Of a stretch of DNA of 64,000 nucleotides, positions 36,011 through 44,286 are shown piece by piece; position 1 is the first letter of the stretch; the number at the start of each line of letters is the position of its first letter. Both the position numbers and the translations under genes were made by a program. Source of the DNA: JANMEX01 sp031422915 (GTDB lineage Bacteria > Pseudomonadota > Alphaproteobacteria > Rhizobiales > Rhizobiaceae); assembly GCA_031422915.1 (NCBI GenBank), contig JANPEK010000135.1, forward strand, positions 62,001 through 126,000, written 5' to 3'. The notes beneath the pieces are model-generated. The model ran no database searches and was not told the DNA's origin. It was given only the letters and a program-made list of their open reading frames with translations.

Positions 36011-38617
36011 CTACCGCTCTTGATCTCTATCTTTACCTTTGGAGCGCTCAGCGAGCTCTGCGCTCCGTTCCTCCAGCGCCTTCTGGTGCTTTTCGATAAC
36101 TTGCTTCTCCGCCTGTTGCCTTAAGACAATTGGATGCACTTCTCGCGGCGCATTGATCAACTTAAGCCGCGCCTCGTCCTGCGGGTTTGCGCGCTCAGTG
36201 GTGCGTACAACTTGCTCGACTGCTGTTGTCTTGGCATTCTTGCCCGTGGCACTCTTACCTGCGACAATTTTGGCGGCATTTTCGCGTTCAACAATATCAA
36301 TCGCACGTGTCAGTGATGCGTCAGACTTGGCAATCTCGCGCAAATAGCTGTTACCCTTTACTGCCAAGGCCGCTGCCTTGCCCAACGCCAGTTCGTATTC
36401 CCGGCGTCCCGCGGCCTGATCTTTGCCTTCGGCCAAGGTTCGGTCGAGCCACTTCTCAGCAGCTTGCACTTCGACCATAACGCTGATGCCAACAACTACA
36501 TACTCCCGGCCGTGCGCGGTGATCGCGTCCTGGACCTGTTGCCGCACCGGGGTGACAGGTGCTGCGAGCTGGGCATATCGTGCCTCGAGAGTTTTGTTGA
36601 CCTTTTCGCGCATGGCAACAAACTCGGTTCGGCGTTCCGCAGGCAACAGATGTGCAGCCTGATCGAAGTTCCGATTGATGTTCTCGATACGAACGCGCGC
36701 CTCAGTCGCCGAAATGGCCATGGTCAGAATCTCCTGAATTTCACGCTGAATGGACTTGGATAGCAGATGGGTTGGCGCAGCAGCCGGCGTCGCTTTGCCT
36801 CCAACAATTGTATCGGTTTGAAACGCCTGAACCGAAGCGACGAATCCGAACGCCGCATCATAGGCAAACTGCGCCTCCGGAGATGCCAGCTTGAGCACAG
36901 TCGCTGTGCGCTCCCATCGATGTGCCAGTGCAAGATTGCCCGATGTCATCGCGACCAGATCCGCCCTGCCCTCGCGCTTGGCCTCTACCCGAACCCTCGT
37001 CGAAAGTTGAATGGCATAGCGAGGATCACTTTTCGCCCGCTCATATGCTCCGACCTGGTTTTGCGTGAACGGACGCGTTGCCGCCATGTCCGCACGGCGT
37101 GTCGCCACCATGGCAATGCCATGCTCGCGCGCCTTCGCGGCAAAGTTCTCGCGCCATTCAAACAGCTCGGGCTTGGTGAAGCGCAAGGGTTTGCCCAAGG
37201 CATCACGCGCCGCAATCATCACATGTACATGCACATGACCGGTTTCGGCATGATGGGCGATCACCCATTTATGGTCCGGTATTTGCTCGCCAAGAAAGTC
37301 CGAAACCGCCCGCACCATCGCCTTGGCGTTAGTTCCTGCCCGGCCTGAAAACACGACATGAAACGCATTCCGAGGATGAACGGTTTTCAGATGCGGCTGC
37401 CAGTCGGCATAGATTTGCTTCGACAAGACATCGGCCGTGCTCTTGGCCTGAACCTGATCGCCATTCGACTTGATTGACGCCGGATGGGTGCGCATAAACT
37501 TCTCAAGATAGTAAAGCGCTGACTTCTCGGTGGCAGTCGCGCCCTTGATTGTGACAGTCCCTTCAACAGCGGATTTCAGCAGCGCTGACGCCATCTTGTC
37601 CTCTGCCTTCACAAGATAGGCAATCGCTTCCTCATCGCTTGTACGAGCTTTGATTTGCGCGTTGAGCTTACCTGCTGTCAGATCCGAGACGCCATAAACG
37701 GTAACCTTGTCACCATCACGGGAATAGACAAACGGCTTCTCGCCAAACGCCACATTCAATGCGTCATGCAGCGCCGCGTCAGAGATTTCTCCCTTCAATA
37801 CAAGCGAAACCGTCACGCACGATGACACCGAATAAGGCTCGTTGAACCCTTCGGTCCATTCGGCCACTAGGGCGGCCCTACCCGCAGCATCGTTGATGCT
37901 CTCGCCGAACTGGTTGAACACCGGAATGTTCTCGCGCTCGCCTTCTTCGTTCTCGCGAGTGCCAAGATACTCCATCAATGCACTGGCACTCGCCTTGGCG
38001 CTGACCGTCGAGATCACCTTGATGACCACAGGCTGAGCGCCCGCCGCGATCGCGGCCCGCGCCGCCAGTTGCTGTGTTGAGCGCTTCTGCTGGACAGCCT
38101 GCGCCGTCAAAACGCCTTCCGAAGCACTTCCTCCGCCTGCGCCGCGCCGCCGAAATTCTTCGTCTTCCAAGTCATTGGCAACGCCATAAGCGGCTATCTT
38201 GGCATAGACGCCAAGCGCGTCTGACTCCGTTCCGCCAACCCGGAACACGGCATTGCCGCCAAGCAAAACTTGGGTCCGCGCACCACTAAGCACACCGTTT
38301 GTCTCAGCCGCGCCGCGGGTCTTTGCGCCAGTGCTGGCGTAGGAAATCGAACCCAGTTTCCGAAAAGCGTCTTCCAGATCGCCCTTCGCCGGCCCCGCAA
38401 AAGCTCCCGGTTCGCCCGCGACAGCCCGGTTTCGCACCACCGAATTCGACGCCTTTCTAGGCTTGGAAATTGGTCGTGACGCGTCCTCCGCATCCCGCGC
38501 AGTCGCAATCCAGCTCAGGTTCGACCCGCGCCGCTTCCGCAAAAGCTCATCGTCGCTGCCGACCAAAAAACCCTTGGCGGCAAACCCTACAATCTCCTCA
38601 AGCAGTTCCTCAATCAC
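36011..38617 (-). CDS. Conjugative relaxase, MOBP/VirD2-like
   Basis: The protein is about 868 residues from GTG 38617, which overlaps the end of mobC by 8 bases. The central HHAETGHVHVHVMIA motif (about residues 450-465) is the metal-binding His triad of relaxases. An earlier SALMEYLGTRENEEGE segment may be the catalytic-tyrosine motif, so about 230 residues appear to be inserted between the two motifs. The C-terminal third is helical and charged, ending AELAERSKGKDRDQER, suited to T4SS signalling. It would nick oriT and lead the strand through the VirB channel. Confidence 0.88.
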   Translation of the reverse strand: MIEELLEEIVGFAAKGFLVGSDDELLRKRRGSNLSWIATARDAEDASRPISKPRKASNSVVRNRAVAGEPGAFAGPAKGDLEDAFRKLGSISYASTGAKTRGAAETNGVLSGARTQVLLGGNAVFRVGGTESDALGVYAKIAAYGVANDLEDEEFRRRGAGGGSASEGVLTAQAVQQKRSTQQLAARAAIAAGAQPVVIKVISTVSAKASASALMEYLGTRENEEGERENIPVFNQFGESINDAAGRAALVAEWTEGFNEPYSVSSCVTVSLVLKGEISDAALHDALNVAFGEKPFVYSRDGDKVTVYGVSDLTAGKLNAQIKARTSDEEAIAYLVKAEDKMASALLKSAVEGTVTIKGATATEKSALYYLEKFMRTHPASIKSNGDQVQAKSTADVLSKQIYADWQPHLKTVHPRNAFHVVFSGRAGTNAKAMVRAVSDFLGEQIPDHKWVIAHHAETGHVHVHVMIAARDALGKPLRFTKPELFEWRENFAAKAREHGIAMVATRRADMAATRPFTQNQVGAYERAKSDPRYAIQLSTRVRVEAKREGRADLVAMTSGNLALAHRWERTATVLKLASPEAQFAYDAAFGFVASVQAFQTDTIVGGKATPAAAPTHLLSKSIQREIQEILTMAISATEARVRIENINRNFDQAAHLLPAERRTEFVAMREKVNKTLEARYAQLAAPVTPVRQQVQDAITAHGREYVVVGISVMVEVQAAEKWLDRTLAEGKDQAAGRREYELALGKAAALAVKGNSYLREIAKSDASLTRAIDIVERENAAKIVAGKSATGKNAKTTAVEQVVRTTERANPQDEARLKLINAPREVHPIVLRQQAEKQVIEKHQKALEERSAELAERSKGKDRDQER

Positions 38618-39002
38618 CACGCAAAACCCTTGGCCTGCGCACCGGCTTGAGCAGCTTGCTGATCTCCAGACGCATTTGAACCAGTCCGCCAATCAGCGAT
38701 TTCAGCCCCGCCTCAAGGGGTGCCTGATATTCAACACGCCCCTGGTTCATCGCCCGGACCGCCTGATTGAGGTTGATGCCAACCCGCCGGAAATGCTCAT
38801 CCGCCGCCGTCAGCAATTCACGGTCAGGCTCCGACACCGGCAAGGACAAGCCCACCTTTTCCCGGATGAGAACCCGCACCGCTTCGCTCGGCGTCACGTT
38901 CTCATTCGCACACAAAGCCAACAGTGCCGCCTGCTCCTCACCCGTCAGCCGTATTGAAATTCTGGTGTCGCCTTCCGAAGTTGCTCGCGCCAATTCACAC
39001 AC
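38610..39002 (-). CDS. mobC: MobC-type relaxosome accessory protein
   Basis: The 130-residue protein has an N-terminal ribbon-helix-helix-like segment (TRISIRLTGEEQAALLALC) and a MobC-type helical core (RRVGINLNQAVRAMNQGR, LVQMRLEISKLLKP). MobC proteins bind oriT and help the relaxase melt the nic region. The gene lies right beside the oriT-like sequence, and its end overlaps the relaxase start, as expected for a relaxosome operon. Confidence 0.85.
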   Translation of the reverse strand: MCELARATSEGDTRISIRLTGEEQAALLALCANENVTPSEAVRVLIREKVGLSLPVSEPDRELLTAADEHFRRVGINLNQAVRAMNQGRVEYQAPLEAGLKSLIGGLVQMRLEISKLLKPVRRPRVLRGD

Positions 39003-39097
39003 CCAAATTCAATCGGCCAAAGGCCAAAGTTTAGCGGCCCAGGGCCTCAGAGCGCATCTGCGCGAACCAAGCAATGGCACACAGCCGAAGCGTCGTC

Positions 39098-39134
39098 AAG
39101 TTTGTCCGACAAATTTGACTATCCTGCCAATTAG
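39098..39134 (+). other. oriT: Predicted oriT with IncP/Ti-type nic core
   Basis: An imperfect inverted repeat AAGTTTGTCCGACAAATTT (39098-39116) is followed after three bases by TATCCTGCC (39120-39128). TATCCTG|C is the core of the IncP (RP4) and Ti border nic sites, where relaxases cut after the G. An inverted repeat just 5' of the core is the usual relaxase-binding arrangement. It lies in the gap next to mobC and the relaxase gene. Cutting would fall at about 39126/39127 on the plus strand. Confidence 0.75.
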
Positions 39135-39514
39135 AAAGAAGTTTCACTTTGGCTAGTCATGATCGACTTCACAAATGAAGAGGCAGAAGGGGCTTGGGAG
39201 GATAGGGGGCTGCACTGACGCGCGGTGAAGACGCTTTGAACCCGTAGTGCGCATCACCATGGTCACGAGGGAATGTGCCTTCGACGTTAGGCAGGAACGT
39301 TCAGTGCGCCGGGCCTTCGGACATGCAGCGACAATTCTGAGTTTGGAAAAGACGGCTATTGAGTGGCGTCGAGACGACGGTCGGAACCGCCCGGCGGATG
39401 TCGGCGTTCTCAAGCTGCACTCTGCATCACAAACCAGTTCTGAACGGACCGATGGACATGTTCGGCGCTGATTGCAATATGGCTGCATCGATCAAATCAA
39501 CAGGAGGAACTTTC
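39135..39514. other. Gap between oriT and HU gene
   Basis: These 380 bases contain overlapping short frames on both strands but none with protein-like features. The last bases hold the AGGAGG ribosome site of the HU gene. The region may carry HU promoter elements or early-entry single-strand initiation signals. Confidence 0.4.
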
Positions 39515-39793
39515 ATGACCACATCCACCGACATTGCCGACAAGCTCGCCACCGAGAACGGCCTCACCAAGTCGCAAGCCAAGACAATTGTCGACGGCGT
39601 CTTCAAGGCCATGACGGATGCCGCCAAAGGCGGGGATGAGGTCAACGTTCCCGGATTTGGCAAATTCAAGGTCAAGGAGACCCCGGCACGCGACGGCCGC
39701 AACCCGGCCACAGGCGCAACGATCAAAATAGCCGCTTCCCGCAAGCTGACCTTCGGGCCTGCCAAGGCGCTCAAAGACGCATTGAACAGCTGA
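39515..39793 (+). CDS. hup: HU-family DNA-binding protein
   Basis: The 92-residue protein is a complete HU/IHF-type histone-like protein: DIADKLATENGLTKSQAKTI, VNVPGFGKFKVKETPARDGR (the DNA-intercalating beta arm begins here), NPATGATIKIAASRKLTFGP. ATG 39515 has a strong AGGAGG site. It sits beside oriT and could bend DNA in the relaxosome or serve as a nucleoid protein of the element. Confidence 0.95.
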   Translation: MTTSTDIADKLATENGLTKSQAKTIVDGVFKAMTDAAKGGDEVNVPGFGKFKVKETPARDGRNPATGATIKIAASRKLTFGPAKALKDALNS

Positions 39794-39802
39794 CAAGATT
39801 TT

Positions 39803-39825
39803 GGCCCCGCCGGTGCGGCAGGGCC
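39803..39825. terminator. Hairpin after HU gene, copy A of a twin palindrome
   Basis: GGCCCCGCCGGTGCGGCAGGGCC forms a stem with one mismatch just after the HU stop. It lacks a T-run, so it may act as a Rho-aided or bidirectional terminator or an mRNA-stability element. A 21/23 identical copy lies at 40209. Confidence 0.5.
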
Positions 39826-39899
39826 TCTCTGGCTCGAATGATGGCGGCCCGATTGCTTTCTGCCAAAGTGGCACACCGCTCAATCGGGAACGACCGGTG

Positions 39900-40178
39900 T
39901 CAGTTTACAACAGAGCCGTTTGCTAACTCCCGCAGCACTTCTGCATGACATGCGAGCGGCGCGCACCAGCAGATCAGGTCCCTGCCACGTAACTCGTCGA
40001 GCGAGTTCATCAAGTCTGTTTGCGTCACGACCCAGCAGCGATATTTCGAGATCACCTCGGTGCGACTGCCGTCTCTGCCAAGCGCGAACGGATTGCCCCA
40101 TTTAGATGGCCGGCCGACATAGACCCTGTTCGCCGTTGATGTTTTGCCAACCTGCTTGGCGTTGAAAATCTTGCACAT
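39900..40178 (-). CDS. DUF4326 family protein
   Basis: The 92-residue protein shows the DUF4326 pattern: VYVGRPSKWGNPFALGRDGS and ELRGRDLICWCAPLACHAEV (conserved RGKxLxCWCxPxxCHxD-like core). The function is unknown; it is common in phages and plasmids. ATG 40178 lies in a sequence with TAAGGAGAC on its 5' side. Confidence 0.85.
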   Translation of the reverse strand: MCKIFNAKQVGKTSTANRVYVGRPSKWGNPFALGRDGSRTEVISKYRCWVVTQTDLMNSLDELRGRDLICWCAPLACHAEVLRELANGSVVN

Positions 40179-40208
40179 GATTGTCTCCTTAAGATGCTTG
40201 TGAGATCT

Positions 40209-40231
40209 GGCCCCGCCGGTGAGGCGGGGCC
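40209..40231. terminator. Perfect hairpin after DUF736 gene, copy B of twin palindrome
   Basis: GGCCCCGCCGGTGAGGCGGGGCC has a perfect 9-bp GC stem with a 5-base loop. It lies downstream of the DUF736 gene (minus strand) and just upstream of the DUF4326 gene. It is nearly identical to the hairpin at 39803. Neither has a T-run. Confidence 0.55.
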
Positions 40232-40248
40232 TGTCGCCTCGCGGCATC

Positions 40249-40554
40249 TCAATCGCGGTTCTGACGGGACCAGATCAGCGAGTAGCCTTCCTCGCCGTCA
40301 ACTGTGCTCAGCGTTGCGTAGATCGGCGCTGCGAAGCTTGGATCATCGAGTTTGACCGAGAGGTATTCACCTCGCTCAGAAGTCTTCTTCCAGGCTGCGC
40401 CAAACTCAACATTGCCGGCAAGGATGCGAAAGTCCGGGCTTTTCTCATTTGTGCGCTCAACCGGGACCAGTTTGGCCTTGACGTTGAGCGAAAGTGTTTT
40501 GACGGTGCCAGCGTAGCCATTGCCGGAAGCGATGAAGGTGCCGATGGTTGCCAT
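40249..40554 (-). CDS. DUF736 family plasmid protein
   Basis: The 101-residue protein matches DUF736: GTFIASGNGYAGTVKTLSLN, KAKLVPVERTNEKSPDFRIL and VKLDDPSFAAPIYATLS. DUF736 proteins are abundant on alphaproteobacterial plasmids and ICEs, often near transfer genes; no biochemical role is established. It is oriented like the other leading-side genes. Confidence 0.9.
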   Translation of the reverse strand: MATIGTFIASGNGYAGTVKTLSLNVKAKLVPVERTNEKSPDFRILAGNVEFGAAWKKTSERGEYLSVKLDDPSFAAPIYATLSTVDGEEGYSLIWSRQNRD

Positions 40555-41250
40555 TGTCTTGGTTCCTTGTGTCTGTCGTGCCGCGCCTATCGCGGCCTCG
40601 ATGGCAGTCTTGGGACCGGAGGCGGTCAGCCCGCACACGAAGTGACGCAACGCAGTGGAGGACGGCCAGAGAGAGGCTTTCTTGCTCCGCGGGGAATGAC
40701 GGGGTCGAAGAGACCGTCAGGGGAAGAAAACGAACGCGGCCGTTGCGGGTGTTGGATCGAGACAGAGCGCAAGCGACGTCGGCCTTCGGTCAGACATGCC
40801 CATTCGAGGACGCGAGGGACGTGGCCCGCCTCAAAACCCACAGGAACGCTGACAGGCAAGCATATGCACTCCAGAAACTCCGGCATTGGCTGCGCGCACC
40901 AAGCCAAACACTACCTTCATCACCATTCAAGCGACGGCTCATAGAAGACAAATGGCAACACCCCGAAAGAGCATCTTGCAGAGTAGCCGCCTTTGAAGCC
41001 GTTGGGGGACGTTCGTCAACGAACGCAAGTACCATTCGATTAAGCTGGCCGATCCAAGCTTGGCAGCGCTAATCCGAAAATGGACAAGGCGCTAATGAAT
41101 TCGAGAAAGGACCAACGCTGCGGTCCAGACCAGGTCGAGATTGCCCCCCTGAAGCGACCGGGCCCAACCGCTGCGGTGGTCCAGGAAAACGGGTATGCGT
41201 CGATGTGTTGCGAGCATTGCATTTCTACACAAAATGTATATATTTGCAAA
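40555..41250. other. Long leader or intergenic region, no gene recognised
   Basis: These 696 bases hold frames on both strands without protein-like character. A hairpin GACGGGGTCGAAGAGACCGTC and GCAGTGGAGGACGGC (40652-40666) occur here; the latter recurs with one change in the ardC leader at 42973. The region is probably the long 5' leader of the DUF736 gene plus the BrnTA promoter. Confidence 0.4.
41232..41246. promoter_or_regulatory. AT-rich element upstream of brnT
   Basis: AAATGTATATATTTG lies 5 bases before the brnT start codon and is partly palindromic. BrnA-type antitoxins repress their own promoter, so this is a candidate operator. It shares ATGTATATATT with the element upstream of virB1. 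Confidence 0.4.
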
Positions 41251-41517
41251 ATGTTCGAATGGGATGAAGGAAAACGTCAGCGGAATATCGAGAAGCACAA
41301 TCTCGATTTTTTGGATGCCGGCCTTCTGTTCGATGGACGACCAGTCATCACTGGAACGTCGGACAATATTGCCGAAACCCGGTTTGTCACGGTTGGGCAG
41401 ATTGGTCCTAAGTTTTATGCCGTAATTTGGACGTGGCGAGCCATGGCTCGCAGGATAATTTCATTTAGGAGAGCACGAGATGTCGAAGAAAGAGCATATC
41501 GTCACGCGCACGGCTGA
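41251..41517 (+). CDS. brnT: BrnT-family toxin (type II toxin-antitoxin)
   Basis: The 88-residue protein has the BrnT signature: FEWDEGKRQRNIEKHNLDF, then DGRPVITGTSD, ETRFVTVGQIG and RIISFRRARDVEERAYR. BrnT is a RelE-like ribonuclease that stops translation. A longer frame upstream is open, but MFEWDEGK is the family start. It overlaps brnA by 38 bases. Confidence 0.92.
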   Translation: MFEWDEGKRQRNIEKHNLDFLDAGLLFDGRPVITGTSDNIAETRFVTVGQIGPKFYAVIWTWRAMARRIISFRRARDVEERAYRHAHG

Positions 41518-41803
41518 AGAAATGCGCTCCATGACGGCGCACGGAGAGAGCAGGAGCGACTGGTCGCGTGCGGGCGCAATGACGTCTGCGGACATAGAAG
41601 CGGCAATCGCAACGGACGCCGACGAGGCTGATATTGCCGTTGACTGGTCAACTGCCAGCGTGACCTTGCCCGAACCTAAAGCTGTTCTCAACATGCGCGT
41701 TGATCGGGATGTTCTGGACTTTTTCAGGCGGCAGGGGAAAGGCTATCAGTCTCGGATCAATGCAGTCCTTCGCTCGTTTGTAGAGCACCAAGCTGGTCGC
41801 TAA
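41480..41803 (+). CDS. brnA: BrnA-family antitoxin
   Basis: The 107-residue protein has the usual BrnA layout: an N-terminal toxin-binding part (TRTAEEMRSMTAHGESRSDW) and a C-terminal ribbon-helix-helix LNMRVDRDVLDFFRRQGKGY. It has a good AGGAG ribosome site at 41468. It neutralises BrnT and represses the operon. Together they would stabilise the element. Confidence 0.92.
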   Translation: MSKKEHIVTRTAEEMRSMTAHGESRSDWSRAGAMTSADIEAAIATDADEADIAVDWSTASVTLPEPKAVLNMRVDRDVLDFFRRQGKGYQSRINAVLRSFVEHQAGR

Positions 41804-41913
41804 AGTCAGCGCTTTGAGAATTTTGCACGGCATAACGACTTCGGCTTGACATCCAATGATCCGCCCCCTCGTCCGCTAAAGTATGCGCGAAACTGTCAGG
41901 GAACTATCTCCAA

Positions 41914-42840
41914 CTATGCGGCCAAGTCTTGAAGACGACCCGTCGGCTGCAGACCGTGCAGGAAGGCCGCAGCCTTTTGGGCATGCGCCGCAGCCGAGAA
42001 GATAAAACGCTTGTCATTGGCAAGAACCTTGAGCCACGAGGAGAGATAACTTGCATGGTCCGGTCTTGGTTCAAGCTCCGGCGCGATGCCGAGATCGGCG
42101 CAGAGGAACACCGAGCCGAGTTCGGCAATCAGTTCCTCGCGCGCGCGCTCGCTTTTGTCGTTGGCATAGCGCGACAGGTCGCGGTTCAACCTGCTGGCCT
42201 CGGATGTCCAATGTATCAACTCATGGGCGAGCGTGGCCGCATGACTCTGCGCGTCCTTGAAAGTCTCAAACGGCGGCATCTGAATGACGTCTTGGGACGG
42301 CATGTAGAAGGCTTGGGAACCGCCATTGCGGATAGTTGCACCCGTCGCGGCAAAGAAGGCATCCGCATGGGCAATCCGATCAACCGGGTCGGTAAGCTCC
42401 TTCGGCTTGGCATGGTAGCGCTCGGGAAGGCCATCAATCTGATCGACGCAGAACACGGTGTACGCCTTCAGGAACGGGATGGCCTGTTCGACGTCCTGTC
42501 CTGCGCCATCAGTTTCCGTCTTGGTAAAGGTATTGGCGTACACGACGGTTGAACCGGTCTCGCCCTTTCGGACATGACCGCCAAGCTCAATGGCCTGCTT
42601 GAATGTCATCCATGTCGCCGACAAAAAACCCCTCGCCACGGCCTCTGACCAAAGCAGGATCACATTGATGCCGGAATAGGGCTCGCCATTGTGGCGCAGC
42701 GGCTTGGTGATGCGGCCTCCCGCATGGTCGGCGCGCCATGGCTGGACCCATGGCCGCACACCGCGTTCGAGATCGGCAATGATGCGGTCGGTGATTTTCA
42801 CATAGATGTCGACGCGCGAAGTTTCTGGTTTCCTGTTCAT
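41914..42840 (-). CDS. ardC: ArdC-like antirestriction protein with zincin motif
   Basis: The 308-residue protein has the N-terminal single-strand-binding domain of ArdC/TraC1 (VDIYVKITDRIIADLERGV, WVQPW) and a C-terminal metallopeptidase-like domain with HELIH at residues 206-210, preceded by ATLA. Such proteins protect incoming conjugative DNA. The gene is on the predicted early-transferred side of oriT, and the strand predicted to enter would be its template. Its leader contains a long-range inverted repeat. Confidence 0.92.
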   Translation of the reverse strand: MNRKPETSRVDIYVKITDRIIADLERGVRPWVQPWRADHAGGRITKPLRHNGEPYSGINVILLWSEAVARGFLSATWMTFKQAIELGGHVRKGETGSTVVYANTFTKTETDGAGQDVEQAIPFLKAYTVFCVDQIDGLPERYHAKPKELTDPVDRIAHADAFFAATGATIRNGGSQAFYMPSQDVIQMPPFETFKDAQSHAATLAHELIHWTSEASRLNRDLSRYANDKSERAREELIAELGSVFLCADLGIAPELEPRPDHASYLSSWLKVLANDKRFIFSAAAHAQKAAAFLHGLQPTGRLQDLAA

Positions 42841-42904
42841 TTTTCATTCTCCGTCTTGCAAGGCCGCGACCATCGCGGACCCGTCACGGCGGTCCTTCTG
42901 GCAA

Positions 42905-43012
42905 GGCTGATTGCCCGTGCACCGCCACGCGGAAGTGACAGTCGTGAGCGCAGTAGCCGAGCGGCCGGAACGGCAGTGGAGGATGGCAAAGCCATTGCGC
43001 GGGCAATCAGCC
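42905..43012. repeat. Long-range inverted repeat in ardC leader
   Basis: GGCTGATTGCCCGTGC (42905-42920) pairs with GCGCGGGCAATCAGCC (42997-43012) with one mismatch over 16 bp, closing a 108-base structure upstream of ardC. It could fold on single-stranded DNA or in the mRNA leader. Confidence 0.6.
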
Positions 43013-43119
43013 GCGCCAAACCGCCAATCGGGATGGGTCAGCGCTGGGCGCTGTTTCTAAGCCTGTTTCATTCTTTTGGTTTTTAGATCGGGGCACGGTT
43101 TGGGGGCGTTGTGACAGAA

Positions 43120-43143
43120 GGCCGGTTTCGCAAGAAACCGGCC
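43120..43143. terminator. Strong hairpin with GCAA loop
   Basis: GGCCGGTTTC, loop GCAA, GAAACCGGCC is a perfect 10-bp stem located 60 bases after the stop of the minus-strand gene at 43204. It lacks a long T-run on the minus side but is probably a terminator. Confidence 0.6.
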
Positions 43144-43203
43144 GACATGATTTGAACTGAATTGAAGTTGGAAAGGGCGGAGCCGAAGCCCCGCCCGAGT
43201 TGA

Positions 43204-43791
43204 TCAACCGAAAGCTGAAATCTGGTGCGCTGCGGCCTTGCGGTCGATTGTCGCGCCGTTGACTTCGGGCTGGCGGTCATAGGGCTTCCATGTCTCGCCG
43301 ACCACCTGCTCGTAGGCCGCGACAGCTCCTTCGGCGGCGCATCTAAGCGCGTGGGCCTGCAGACCCATGTCAGCGGCGAATTCGCGCTTGCGCTGCGCCT
43401 TGCTGTCGAACCCGACCGGACCATCCATGTCTTCGTCGCGGGTGTCGTTGGCAAGTTTTGCCGTGGCATCGCGCGCTTCTGTGACAGCCTTTGAGTAGAA
43501 CTGTCCCGCGCCATGGGCTGAACCGACATAGGCTCCAACAATGCGCTGAAAGTGGATTTGCATGGCCTTCTCGCTCAAGCCCTCGCTTAAAGCGTCAGCG
43601 CCCTCTGTTGTGATACGCAGGTGAAGAGTGCGGATGCCGTCGCTGTCGAGGACGGCAAGGCCGAAGCTTTCGGAGATGCGGGTTGCCTGAAACGCATCGG
43701 GGCAAGTGAGCCGCACCATTTCGATGGTGGCGCCGCGCTGGGTTTTGGCTGCGCGTTGCGGGTTCTTCTTGGAACTGTCGGTCCTGGTCAT
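43204..43791 (-). CDS. Plasmid protein of unknown function
   Basis: The protein has about 195 residues from ATG 43791 (AGGA 10 bases upstream; ATG 43800 is also possible). It is soluble, with segments ATIEMVRLTCPDAFQATRIS, GLSEKAMQIHFQRIVGAYVG, GQFYSKAVTEARDATAKLAN and CAAEGAVAAYEQVVGETWKP. No family is recognised. Its setting among DUF736, ArdC and ParB-like genes suggests a plasmid or ICE backbone protein. Confidence 0.75.
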   Translation of the reverse strand: MTRTDSSKKNPQRAAKTQRGATIEMVRLTCPDAFQATRISESFGLAVLDSDGIRTLHLRITTEGADALSEGLSEKAMQIHFQRIVGAYVGSAHGAGQFYSKAVTEARDATAKLANDTRDEDMDGPVGFDSKAQRKREFAADMGLQAHALRCAAEGAVAAYEQVVGETWKPYDRQPEVNGATIDRKAAAHQISAFG

Positions 43792-43895
43792 GAAAGTCAT
43801 CCTGTTTCATCAAACGCCCGAAGCTGATCCGGCTCATGCCGGTCTTCCCTTCGGGTGCGGGATTGAAGAACCGGGCAAGCGGTGAGACCCAAGGT

Positions 43896-43996
43896 CCAGA
43901 GCCTGTGCGAAGAGCGGGGCCGGTTTGCGGATAACGAAACGCCGAAACGGCGTTGCGGCAGACGCGGTCCCGCCTTGCGAAACGGACGGGCTCTGG
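43896..43996. repeat. Inverted repeat in leader of the unknown gene
   Basis: CCAGAGCC (43896-43903) and GGCTCTGG (43989-43996) face each other across 85 bases in the non-coding stretch 43,801-44,286, which has no convincing gene. The arrangement resembles those in the ardC and parB leaders but is shorter. Confidence 0.35.
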
Positions 43997-44286
43997 CCGC
44001 CACGCGGCGCGAAGCGGCCTTGGATCGAACAGCGAACGGTTCAGACCGCAACTAAACCGAAGGAAAGAACGGCTTGTCCGGTGAACCAGCCGAATTTGTT
44101 GAAACGGGATGGCATTCTTGGGCAGTGTCGAAAGGCTCAGTGAGAAGCGCACGCTGCCAAAATCAAGGGGGGACGATGAATACGGGCAATCCCTGCCTTC
44201 CCGGCAGATACGGCACCAATCCCGATGAGGCCGCCATTTTCGATTTAGCGCCCCATCAACATATTTCGGCGCGTGAACCGCAGCGC

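Noticed and set aside
39153..39488. Minus-strand frame of 111 codons near oriT
   Set aside because: It is Arg/Ser-rich with no recognisable motif, no ribosome site and overlaps the HU leader; composition fits a shadow frame.
40219..40944. Plus-strand frame of 241 codons opposite DUF736
   Set aside because: It is antisense to a recognised family protein and has no family features of its own.
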